A program made the position numbers and the translations under genes. A stretch of DNA of 5,049 nucleotides from Gammaproteobacteria bacterium (lineage in GTDB: Bacteria; Gemmatimonadota; Gemmatimonadetes; Longimicrobiales; Gaopeijiaceae): assembly GCA_009843625.1 (NCBI GenBank), contig VYDD01000059.1:1-5049 (forward strand), in the 5' to 3' direction. The notes under the pieces are model-generated. The model did no database searches and had not been told where the DNA came from. It saw nothing but the letters and a program-made list of their open reading frames with translations. Of the stretch, positions 1 through 5,049 are shown piece after piece. The stretch's first letter is position 1. Every line of letters begins with the position of its first letter.

Positions 1-309
1 GGATCCTACCCGGCGGTCTTCCTGCTGGGCGCCACCTCCGGCATCGTGGCCGCGCCCTGCGGCGCCCCCGCCTTCGCGGTGGTCCTCACCTGGGTGGCGG
101 CGACCCAGGCCGGCGCCATGGGGTTCATCTACCTCTTCGTGTTCTCGCTGGGGATGACCTCGCTGCTGGTTGCGGTCGGCCTCTTCTCCGGCACCGCCGC
201 CTGGCTGCCCAAGTCCGGAGCCTGGATGGTATGGATCAAGAAGGCGGCGGGTATCATTATGCTTGGGGTGGCTGAGTACTACCTGATTCAAACAGGACTG
301 GTGATGTGA
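1..309 (+). CDS. DsbD/CcdA-type transmembrane thiol-disulfide carrier, C-terminal part (5' truncated)
   Basis: Reading frame 1 is open from the first base and gives 102 residues before TGA at 307-309, so the gene begins outside the window. Family knowledge: DsbD/CcdA proteins carry electrons from cytoplasmic thioredoxin across the inner membrane to envelope thiol proteins, using one cysteine in each half of the membrane domain. Visible here is the second half: the motif SGIVAAPCGAP (visible residues 13-23, Cys20, codon 58-60) matches the second-half DsbD motif (SPCTTAP-like). A hydrophobic helix follows at about 41-62, then a conserved-looking loop LPKSGAW (about 69-75), then a last helix at about 80-100. 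The protein stops right after that helix, so it has no C-terminal thioredoxin domain, unlike full-length DsbD. An internal GTG at 46 is in frame but would remove the start of the Cys-containing helix and is not the true start. It overlaps the next gene by 4 bases. Whether it has an N-terminal domain cannot be seen. Confidence 0.85.
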   Translation, partial: GSYPAVFLLGATSGIVAAPCGAPAFAVVLTWVAATQAGAMGFIYLFVFSLGMTSLLVAVGLFSGTAAWLPKSGAWMVWIKKAAGIIMLGVAEYYLIQTGLVM

Positions 310-848
310 ATAGGGTCAGACGGAATCTATTGGCGGCGGTGGCGGCGCTCGGCGCCGTCGTGATGCTCTTCAGCGCCGCGGGCGCGCAGGAACGGGGCGA
401 GATCGGCATCGCCGTGGGCGAGACGCCGAATCCACCCACCATCGAGAACCTCGACGGTGAACCCGTCGACCTCGCGGACTACGTCGGCGAGCAGCCCCTG
501 CTGCTCGAGTTCTGGGCAAGCTGGTGCGAGCAGTGCGAGGCGCTGCAGCCCAGCATGGACGCCGCCTTCGAACGCTACGGCGACGAGGTTGGTTTCCTCG
601 CGGTCGCGGTGGCCGTCGCCCAGACGCAGCGCGCCGTGCGCCGCCACCTCGAGCGGCACGCCATCCCCTTCCCGATGCTGTGGGACACGCGGGGCGCCGC
701 CACGCGCGCCTTCCTGGCGCCGGCGACCGCCTACGTGGTCATCCTGGACGCGGAGGGCAAGGTCGCCTACACAGGCATCGGCCCTCAGCAGGACATCGTC
801 CAGGCCGTGGGCGACGTGTTGACGGCGGAGGCATCGACCGGCAGGTAG
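306..848 (+). CDS. Secreted TlpA/ResA-like thioredoxin-fold protein
   Basis: This 180-residue protein is probably an extracytoplasmic thiol-disulfide oxidoreductase that receives electrons from the DsbD-type carrier encoded just upstream and reduces envelope proteins or cytochrome c maturation partners. Residues 1-28 look like a Sec signal peptide: basic MNRVRR, a hydrophobic stretch at 8-25, and a possible cleavage after AGA27. The mature part has the TlpA/redoxin order: a P/PTIENLDGEPVDLADY-type strand (about 43-59), LLLEFWASWCEQC with the redox pair Cys74 and Cys77, and then the likely cis-proline Pro139 in LAPATAYVVILD followed by EGKV. The CXXC spacer is Glu-Gln rather than the more usual Gly-Pro or Pro-Pro, which should shift its redox potential. 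The GTG start at 306 sits within the preceding gene's stop region (GTGA overlap), with a weak AGGA at 294-297, which implies translational coupling. A later start at ATG 363 would destroy the signal peptide. The exact subfamily (TlpA, ResA or other redoxin) is not settled. Confidence 0.88.
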   Translation: MNRVRRNLLAAVAALGAVVMLFSAAGAQERGEIGIAVGETPNPPTIENLDGEPVDLADYVGEQPLLLEFWASWCEQCEALQPSMDAAFERYGDEVGFLAVAVAVAQTQRAVRRHLERHAIPFPMLWDTRGAATRAFLAPATAYVVILDAEGKVAYTGIGPQQDIVQAVGDVLTAEASTGR

Positions 849-894
849 GCAGACCCGGACAGCGTCAGACGGCAGCGGTCGAGCGAGTCTGCCT
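847..894. terminator. Inverted repeat between convergent genes, possible bidirectional terminator
   Basis: AGGCAGAC at 847-854 and GTCTGCCT at 887-894 are perfect 8-base inverted repeats, separated by 32 bases. The left arm starts inside the stop codon of the thioredoxin gene, and the whole repeat lies in the 65-base gap before the 3' end of the convergent peptidase gene. Position favours a transcription end signal. The long loop and the lack of a T-tract on either side argue against a classical intrinsic terminator, so this is tentative. Confidence 0.3.
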
Positions 895-913
895 GGCCGT
901 TCTCAGCGACTCC

Positions 914-3343
914 TCACCCCACCGGACGCCGCAGCTGCCCGAACTCGTAGTTCGCCGGAGGCTCAGCGCCCATGAGATGGCGCACGAAGTAGTCCCAGCG
1001 CTTGCGCATCATGTAGGGCTCGTTGCCGAAGCCGTGGCCGCGGTTCGGGAACAGCACCAGGTCGAAGTCCTTGTTCGCGGCGATGAGCGCATCCACCACC
1101 AGCATGGTGTTCGAGTGCGGCACGTTGGTGTCCATGGTGCCGTGGGCGATGAGCAGCTTGCCCTGCAGGTTCCCCGCCACCAACTGGTTGGCCTGGTTGT
1201 CGTAGTTGGTGGTGCCGTCGTCGTATTCCTCGAGCAGCCCCTGCCACTTCTCACCCCAGTCGTCCTCGTAGTTGCGGTTGTCGTGGTTGCCGGCCTGGGA
1301 CACCGCCACCTTGTAGAACTCCGGATAGCGCAGGATGCCGGCCGTGGAGGCGAAGCCGCCCCCCGAGTGCCCGAAGATCCCGACCCGGTCGATGTCCATC
1401 CACTCGTGCCGGTCGGCGAGCTGCTGGATCCCGGTGATCTGATCGGGCAGGCCGTTGTCGCCCATGTTGCCGTAATACGCCTCGTGGAAGCTCCGCGAGC
1501 GCATCGGCGTGCCCATGGCGTCGAGTTCAACCACCACGAATCCCAGTTCTGCGATCGCCTGCAGATCCCGGTGCGCGGCGCGGAAGCTGCGGCTCCCCAC
1601 GCTGCCGCTCTGCGGACCCGGATAGAGGTAGTTGACGATCGGGTATCTCAGCGAAGGGTCGAAGTCGGAGGGGCGGAACATGAGCCCGTAGAGATCCGTG
1701 ACGCCATCGCGTGCCTTCACTTCGAAGGGGATGGGTGGCTGCCAGCCAGCTGCCTGGAGTTGCGAGATGTCGGCCTGCTCCAGCTCCACCACGACCTCCC
1801 CGCTCATGTCGCGCACGACACTAACGGGCGGGGTCACGGGCGTGGACCAGCTGTCGACGAAGTACTCGCCGTCGGGGGAGCGCGAGATGGTGTGGTCGGC
1901 GCTGTCCGGGGTGAGCAGCCGCACGTCGCCGCCGTCCAGCCCGATCTGGTACAGGTAGCGGAAGTAGGGATCCCCGTCCTCGCGCTCGTTGCCGATGAAG
2001 AGCACGGTGCGCGCTTCGGCGTCGACCTCGAGCACCTCCAGGACGTTCCACTCCCCGGAGGTCATCTGCCGCTTCAGGTCGCCCGACTCCAGGTCGTACA
2101 GGTAGAGATGGCTCCAGTTGTCGCGCCGGGAGAACCAGATGACCTCGCCGCTCTCCTCGAGGACACGCCAGTTGTGGGATCCGTCTCCGGACTCGAAGAA
2201 GGTCTCCACCCGCTCTTCGAGGACATCCCGAACCTCGCCGGTGCGAGCGTCCGCGATGCGCAGGATGGCCTCCTTGTGGTCGCGGGAACTCGACACGAAG
2301 GCGACCTGGGTGCCGTCGTCGCTCCACTCCACGTCCGCGAAGGTGCCTCCGCAGGCGACATGGTCGCACACCGTCGAGCGGTGCTGGTCCGGAGACATGT
2401 CGAAGCGCACCAGGCGTGAGTCGGCGGGCGCGTCCAGGTCGACCACCACACGGTGGATGCGGAAGATGACCGAGTCCTCGGGCAGGGGATAGCGCCAGGC
2501 ATCGAGCTCTGGATGGCCCACCTGGGTGTTCACCATGTACATCATCCCCACGCCACGCGCGTCGTGCTGGAAGGTGGCGATCCTGCGGCTGTCGGGGGAC
2601 CAGCGCAGCACGGGCCGCGGACTGCGTATCCAGCCCGCATTGTTGGTCGCGTAGCCGAAGTCCTCCACGCCGTCGAAGGTCAGCTGCGTCTCCCCTCCGG
2701 TATCGGTCTCGCGCACCCAGAGGTTGTGGTCGCGGATGAACGCCTCGCGCCCCTGGTCCGGCGAGACGACGCCGGCCGAGCGGCGGAAGGCCGCCTCGAA
2801 GCCCATGGAGATCGCCATGTAGTTGGCCCGGCGCTGCTCCGGGGAGCCCTCCAACTCCTCGCAGCGGAAGGCGATCGTGCTGCAGCGGAAGGCGCGCCCC
2901 TCGTCGCTGAAGTCGTCCCCTTCGGGCGCGAAGAGCACCACCGCCGCCTGGGGGACGAACTGCCCACCCGGCAAGCCCGCCGCCGTCGCGCCCGCGCCCG
3001 CCACTCCCGAGAGCGCGTTCGCCATCCGCTCGTGGTCGAAGGCGGGTTGGCGGGTGCCCGCTCCGGGATCGACCATCACGTACTCGCTGCCCAGCGGGGT
3101 CTGATTCCGGTACCAGAAGCGCCCGTCCGGCATCCACTCGGGATCGACCGCGCCGTTGAACACAAGCGGGTTCATATGCTGCCCGAGGTGGCGTTCGGCC
3201 CGGGCATAGTCCTCAGCCGTCAGCGCGCGCGGCGCCTCCTGCGCAATCCCGGCGGTGGGAGCCAGAGTGACAAGGAAAGGGACCAGAATCAGGAACAGAC
3301 TCGACATCCCGAGTTTTGTCGGATGCACTCTTGGCGGCCGCAT
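914..3343 (-). CDS. Secreted S9 family peptidase (DPP IV-type propeller plus prolyl oligopeptidase-type hydrolase)
   Basis: This 809-residue serine peptidase probably cleaves peptides outside the cytoplasm. The start ATG (3341-3343) has a strong GGAGG (3350-3354) six bases upstream. The open frame extends 26 codons further, but nothing supports those. Residues 1-34 form a signal peptide (MRPPRVHPTK, then a hydrophobic core SSLFLILVPFLVTLAP, likely cleavage after AGIA). A DPP IV N-terminal-like beta-propeller spans roughly 90-500, with blade-like WSPDSRRIATF and WSDDGTQVAF repeats. The alpha/beta-hydrolase domain lies at about 585-795: Ser660 in GHSGGG (codon 1364-1366), Asp738 in GTMDTNVP (1130-1132) and His770 in NRGHGF (1034-1036), a complete triad in the right order. 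The nucleophile motif is GHSGGG, not the GWSYGG of classical DPP IV. The expected Glu-rich YEEE segment appears as YATNN (231-235). The only four cysteines form two pairs, 154/161 and 326/331. Length fits S9B relatives. Substrate specificity is unknown; dipeptidyl peptidase activity should not be assumed. Confidence 0.93.
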   Translation of the reverse strand: MRPPRVHPTKLGMSSLFLILVPFLVTLAPTAGIAQEAPRALTAEDYARAERHLGQHMNPLVFNGAVDPEWMPDGRFWYRNQTPLGSEYVMVDPGAGTRQPAFDHERMANALSGVAGAGATAAGLPGGQFVPQAAVVLFAPEGDDFSDEGRAFRCSTIAFRCEELEGSPEQRRANYMAISMGFEAAFRRSAGVVSPDQGREAFIRDHNLWVRETDTGGETQLTFDGVEDFGYATNNAGWIRSPRPVLRWSPDSRRIATFQHDARGVGMMYMVNTQVGHPELDAWRYPLPEDSVIFRIHRVVVDLDAPADSRLVRFDMSPDQHRSTVCDHVACGGTFADVEWSDDGTQVAFVSSSRDHKEAILRIADARTGEVRDVLEERVETFFESGDGSHNWRVLEESGEVIWFSRRDNWSHLYLYDLESGDLKRQMTSGEWNVLEVLEVDAEARTVLFIGNEREDGDPYFRYLYQIGLDGGDVRLLTPDSADHTISRSPDGEYFVDSWSTPVTPPVSVVRDMSGEVVVELEQADISQLQAAGWQPPIPFEVKARDGVTDLYGLMFRPSDFDPSLRYPIVNYLYPGPQSGSVGSRSFRAAHRDLQAIAELGFVVVELDAMGTPMRSRSFHEAYYGNMGDNGLPDQITGIQQLADRHEWMDIDRVGIFGHSGGGFASTAGILRYPEFYKVAVSQAGNHDNRNYEDDWGEKWQGLLEEYDDGTTNYDNQANQLVAGNLQGKLLIAHGTMDTNVPHSNTMLVVDALIAANKDFDLVLFPNRGHGFGNEPYMMRKRWDYFVRHLMGAEPPANYEFGQLRRPVG

Positions 3344-3433
3344 GGCCTTCCTCCGATGCGGGGAAATGGTTTGCTTGAGGAAGATGGCCCGACGGCGTCC
3401 CGCTGGGCAACGCGCAACCAACCATCAACCACC
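3344..3433. promoter_or_regulatory. Divergent intergenic region expected to hold promoters for both flanking genes
   Basis: These 90 bases separate the start of the leftward peptidase gene from the start of the rightward DUF1971 gene, so promoters for both should lie here or overlap the coding ends. I could not find a convincing -35/-10 pair on either strand; the most AT-containing patch is around 3364-3376. The right end (3415-3433) is an A/C-rich stretch with CAACC at 3415, 3419 and 3426. It contains no Shine-Dalgarno sequence for the gene at 3434. Promoter function is inferred from gene arrangement only. Confidence 0.4.
3347..3354 (-). promoter_or_regulatory. Strong Shine-Dalgarno that fixes the peptidase start
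   Basis: On the minus strand the sequence reads GGAGGAAG followed by GCC and ATG. The GGAGG core (3350-3354) lies six bases before the ATG at 3343-3341, ideal spacing. The in-frame ATG further upstream (3421) and the internal one at 3307 lack such a site, and only the 3343 start gives a well-formed signal peptide with a basic N-terminus. Confidence 0.8.
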
Positions 3434-3721
3434 ATGACCGATCCCTTGCCTGACGGTCTCGTCCCGAGCCACTCCTCTCCCATCTTCACGCAGGACACGC
3501 TCCCGGACGCGCTGCAACGGGAACACGCCCTCGCAGCAGGACACTGGGTGATGCTAAACGTCCTGGATGGCAGCCTGCGATTCGTGAATCTCGAAACCGG
3601 CGAGACCCGGAAGATCTCTGCCCCGGACCGAGTCACGATCCACCCCCAGGCACGTCACCGCGTGGCCGTCGATGGCCCGGTGCGCTGCAGGATCGACTTC
3701 TTCCGCGAAGCGCGGGCTTGA
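3434..3721 (+). CDS. Stand-alone DUF1971 (TehB N-terminal-like) small cupin-type protein
   Basis: The 95-residue product resembles the DUF1971 family, the small beta-barrel domain found at the N-terminus of some TehB tellurite-resistance methyltransferases and also as free-standing proteins. Recognisable blocks are LPDGL (5-9), SPIFTQDTLPDAL (15-27), an REHALAAGHW segment (29-38), VLDGSLRFVNLETGE (43-57), and a cupin-like end IHPQARHRV (69-77) followed by DGPVRCRIDFFRE. His70 and His75 are candidate metal or ligand contacts, by analogy to cupins. No methyltransferase domain follows: the stop is at 3719-3721. The frame stays open far upstream opposite the peptidase gene, but only the part from ATG 3434 has family similarity and full domain length. 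No Shine-Dalgarno is visible, so initiation may be leaderless or SD-independent. The biological role is not established; tellurite resistance should not be inferred from the name alone. It may be co-transcribed with the dehydrogenase 77 bases downstream. Confidence 0.8.
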   Translation: MTDPLPDGLVPSHSSPIFTQDTLPDALQREHALAAGHWVMLNVLDGSLRFVNLETGETRKISAPDRVTIHPQARHRVAVDGPVRCRIDFFREARA

Positions 3722-3726
3722 CAAGG

Positions 3727-3748
3727 GAACGAGAGCGATTCTTCGTTC
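3727..3748 (+). other. Small hairpin in the DUF1971-dehydrogenase spacer
   Basis: GAACGA at 3727-3732 and TCGTTC at 3743-3748 are complementary. They give a six-base-pair stem, extendable by a G-U pair on each side, around a short loop. It lies just after the DUF1971 stop codon and is not followed by a T-tract. It could be a weak 3' end or processing structure, or chance. The rest of the spacer to 3798 is C-rich with no other signal I can support apart from the ribosome binding site. Confidence 0.2.
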
Positions 3749-3785
3749 TGAGGTTGCCGCCCTGCCCCTCCCTGCCGCCATCTGC

Positions 3786-3790
3786 GGGAG
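3786..3790 (+). promoter_or_regulatory. Ribosome binding site of the aldehyde dehydrogenase gene
   Basis: GGGAG lies eight bases before the ATG at 3799, an acceptable Shine-Dalgarno match and spacing. It supports 3799 as the start. The encoded N-terminus, with PICNYVAGRW at residues 14-23, also matches where aldehyde dehydrogenases of this family normally begin. Confidence 0.6.
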
Positions 3791-3798
3791 TTGACGCC

Positions 3799-5049
3799 AT
3801 GTCCGCCGATACCGCCACCATCGACGCCTCCCCCCAGCCCATCTGCAACTACGTCGCGGGCCGCTGGACGGCACCGTCGGGAACGGGCTCGCTGCCGGTA
3901 ACCAATCCCACCACCGGTGAGCCGCTGGGTCAGGTGCCGCTTTCCACGGGCGCCGATGTGGACACCGCCGTCGCCGCGGCCACCGCTGCGTTCCCCGCGT
4001 GGCGCCGCACCCCTCCGGTCGAGCGGGCGCGCGTGTTCTTCCGCCTCAAGCATCTCCTCGAAGAGCACAAGGAGGCGCTGGCCCGCTCCCTGGTCATCGA
4101 ACACGGGAAGAACCTGGACGAGTGCAGGGGCGAGCTGCAGCGCGGCATCGAGAACGTCGAGCACGCCTGCGGCATCCCCACGCTGATGATGGGCGATGTG
4201 CTCGAGGACGTGGCCCCCGGCATCGACTGCGAGGCCATCCGGCAGCCGCTGGGCGTCTTCGCCGTGGTCTCCCCGTACAACTTCCCCGTGATGATCCCGC
4301 TCTGGTTCTGGCCGTACGCCGTGGCCGCGGGCAACACGGTGGTGCTCAAGCCCAGCGAGCAGGATCCGATCACCCACCAGCGGGTGGTCGACCTGGCCGA
4401 GCAGGCCGGGCTGCCCCCCGGCGTCCTCAACGTGGTGCACGGCGACCGGGAGGCGGTGACCGCCCTGCTCGAGCACCCCGGCATCGCGGGGGTTTCCTTC
4501 GTGGGATCGAGCCAGGTGGCCCGCATCCTCTACAGGAAGGCGGGCGCGGCCGGCAAGCGCGTGCAGGCGCTCGGCGGGGCCAAGAACCACATGATCGTGC
4601 TCCCCGACGCGGATTACGACCTGGTGGCCGACGCGGTGGTGTCGTCGATCTTCGGCTCGGCCGGGCAGCGCTGCCTTGCGGGCAGCGTCGTGGTGGGGGT
4701 GGCCGACGCCTACGCGAACATCCGCGAGCGGATTCTCGACCGCTCGGCGTCGCTGCGCGTGGGCAACGGGCTCGAGGACGGGGTGGACATGGGGCCGGTG
4801 ATCTCCGCCCGCCACCGTGACCGTGTGATGGGCTATATCGACAGCGGTGTGAAGGACGGCGCCTCGCTGGTGATGGACGGCCGGGGCGCCCGGGTGCCCG
4901 GCTACCCCGACGGCAACTGGGTCGGCCCGACCATCTTCGAGGACGTGCATCCCGACATGGCCATCGGCAAGGACGAGATCTTCGGGCCGGTGATGGGGAT
5001 GTCCAAGGCCGATACCGTCGAGGATGCCATCGAGCTGATGCACCGGAGC
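3799..5049 (+). CDS. mmsA: Aldehyde dehydrogenase, probably CoA-acylating methylmalonate-semialdehyde dehydrogenase (3' truncated)
   Basis: The frame from ATG 3799 stays open to the last base, giving 417 residues of an expected 480-500. Family knowledge: MmsA/IolA enzymes oxidise methylmalonate semialdehyde (valine catabolism) or malonate semialdehyde (inositol catabolism) with NAD+ and CoA, giving propionyl-CoA or acetyl-CoA in the cytoplasm. Visible features in order: N-terminal YVAGRW (18-23); SPYNFPVMIPLW with oxyanion Asn161 (158-169); GNTVVLKPSE with Lys184 (178-187); the cofactor loop SFVGSSQVA (233-241); LGGAKNHMIVLPDAD (258-272); catalytic Cys292 in GQRCLAGS (codon 4672-4674); and EIFGPV with Glu393 (393-398). 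The GGAKNH block, in place of the ELGGK/ELGGKSP block whose Glu is the general base of hydrolytic aldehyde dehydrogenases, is typical of the CoA-dependent MmsA group, as is the PLW segment. No other valine or inositol genes are visible, so the physiological aldehyde is uncertain; a broader ALDH role remains possible. Confidence 0.9.
   Translation, partial: MSADTATIDASPQPICNYVAGRWTAPSGTGSLPVTNPTTGEPLGQVPLSTGADVDTAVAAATAAFPAWRRTPPVERARVFFRLKHLLEEHKEALARSLVIEHGKNLDECRGELQRGIENVEHACGIPTLMMGDVLEDVAPGIDCEAIRQPLGVFAVVSPYNFPVMIPLWFWPYAVAAGNTVVLKPSEQDPITHQRVVDLAEQAGLPPGVLNVVHGDREAVTALLEHPGIAGVSFVGSSQVARILYRKAGAAGKRVQALGGAKNHMIVLPDADYDLVADAVVSSIFGSAGQRCLAGSVVVGVADAYANIRERILDRSASLRVGNGLEDGVDMGPVISARHRDRVMGYIDSGVKDGASLVMDGRGARVPGYPDGNWVGPTIFEDVHPDMAIGKDEIFGPVMGMSKADTVEDAIELMHRS

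Noticed and set aside
1..6. The window begins with GGATCC, a BamHI-type palindrome.
   Set aside because: The reading frame of the carrier runs through it normally (Gly-Ser) and no vector sequence is seen, so it carries no biological information.
314..872. The 9-base match GTCAGACGG near 314-322 and again at 864-872, considered as a direct repeat or site.
   Set aside because: Flanks do not match and one copy lies within coding sequence at a gene start; a match this short is likely chance.
524..2419. A 631-codon open frame on the plus strand, overlapping the thioredoxin gene and lying opposite the peptidase gene.
   Set aside because: It lies across two genes with clear family motifs. The translation is rich in Arg, His, Val and Gly with no recognisable domain, as expected from the complement of GC-rich codons. 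No start or ribosome binding site supports it.
3344..3421. A 26-residue N-terminal extension of the peptidase to an ATG at 3421.
   Set aside because: A strong Shine-Dalgarno sits immediately before the ATG at 3343, and that start gives a proper signal peptide. The extension would bury the signal sequence.
2453..3433. A 327-codon upstream extension of the DUF1971 frame, opposite the N-terminal half of the peptidase gene.
   Set aside because: Only the part from ATG 3434 resembles a known family and it is already a complete domain. The extension is antisense to conserved propeller and signal peptide coding sequence.
3655..5043. A 462-codon open frame on the minus strand opposite the dehydrogenase gene.
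   Set aside because: The plus strand encodes all aldehyde dehydrogenase motifs in order. The antisense product is His/Arg/Val/Gly-rich low-information sequence typical of a GC-rich shadow.

Overview
The window is a high-GC, densely packed bacterial chromosomal segment with five protein-coding genes and almost no spacer DNA. The products point to a Gram-negative or otherwise envelope-rich aerobic heterotroph: a DsbD-type thiol carrier, a secreted TlpA-like thioredoxin, and a secreted S9 peptidase of a kind I associate with Gemmatimonadota, Bacteroidota and Acidobacteriota. Assignment to a phylum is a guess from protein style only; there is no rRNA or other marker.

Layout from left to right. 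(1) At 1-309 (+) is the C-terminal end of a DsbD/CcdA-type membrane electron carrier, cut by the window edge. (2) It overlaps by 4 bases a secreted TlpA/ResA-like thioredoxin at 306-848 (+). Together they look like a split DsbD, with the membrane carrier and the extracytoplasmic thioredoxin partner made from one message. (3) A 65-base gap (849-913) holding an inverted repeat separates this pair from a convergent gene at 914-3343 (-). That gene encodes an 809-residue secreted S9 peptidase with a DPP IV-type beta-propeller and an intact Ser-Asp-His triad. (4) A 90-base divergent intergenic region leads to a small stand-alone DUF1971 (TehB N-terminal-like, cupin-type) gene at 3434-3721 (+). (5) After 77 bases, an aldehyde dehydrogenase gene starts at 3799 (+) and runs open off the right edge. 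It resembles the CoA-acylating methylmalonate-semialdehyde dehydrogenase (MmsA/IolA) family.

Functionally, genes 1 and 2 move reducing equivalents across the membrane to envelope proteins. The S9 peptidase is also exported, and its only four cysteines form two closely spaced pairs, so it is a conceivable client of such a redox system; that is inference only. Genes 4 and 5 share a strand and may be co-transcribed, but no pathway link is evident.

I saw no mobile element, CRISPR array, tRNA, rRNA or clear novel multi-gene system. The long open frames opposite the peptidase and dehydrogenase genes are best explained as GC-rich antisense shadows. The points most worth a second look are the replaced Glu motif and the paired cysteines of the S9 peptidase, and the split DsbD-TlpA arrangement.
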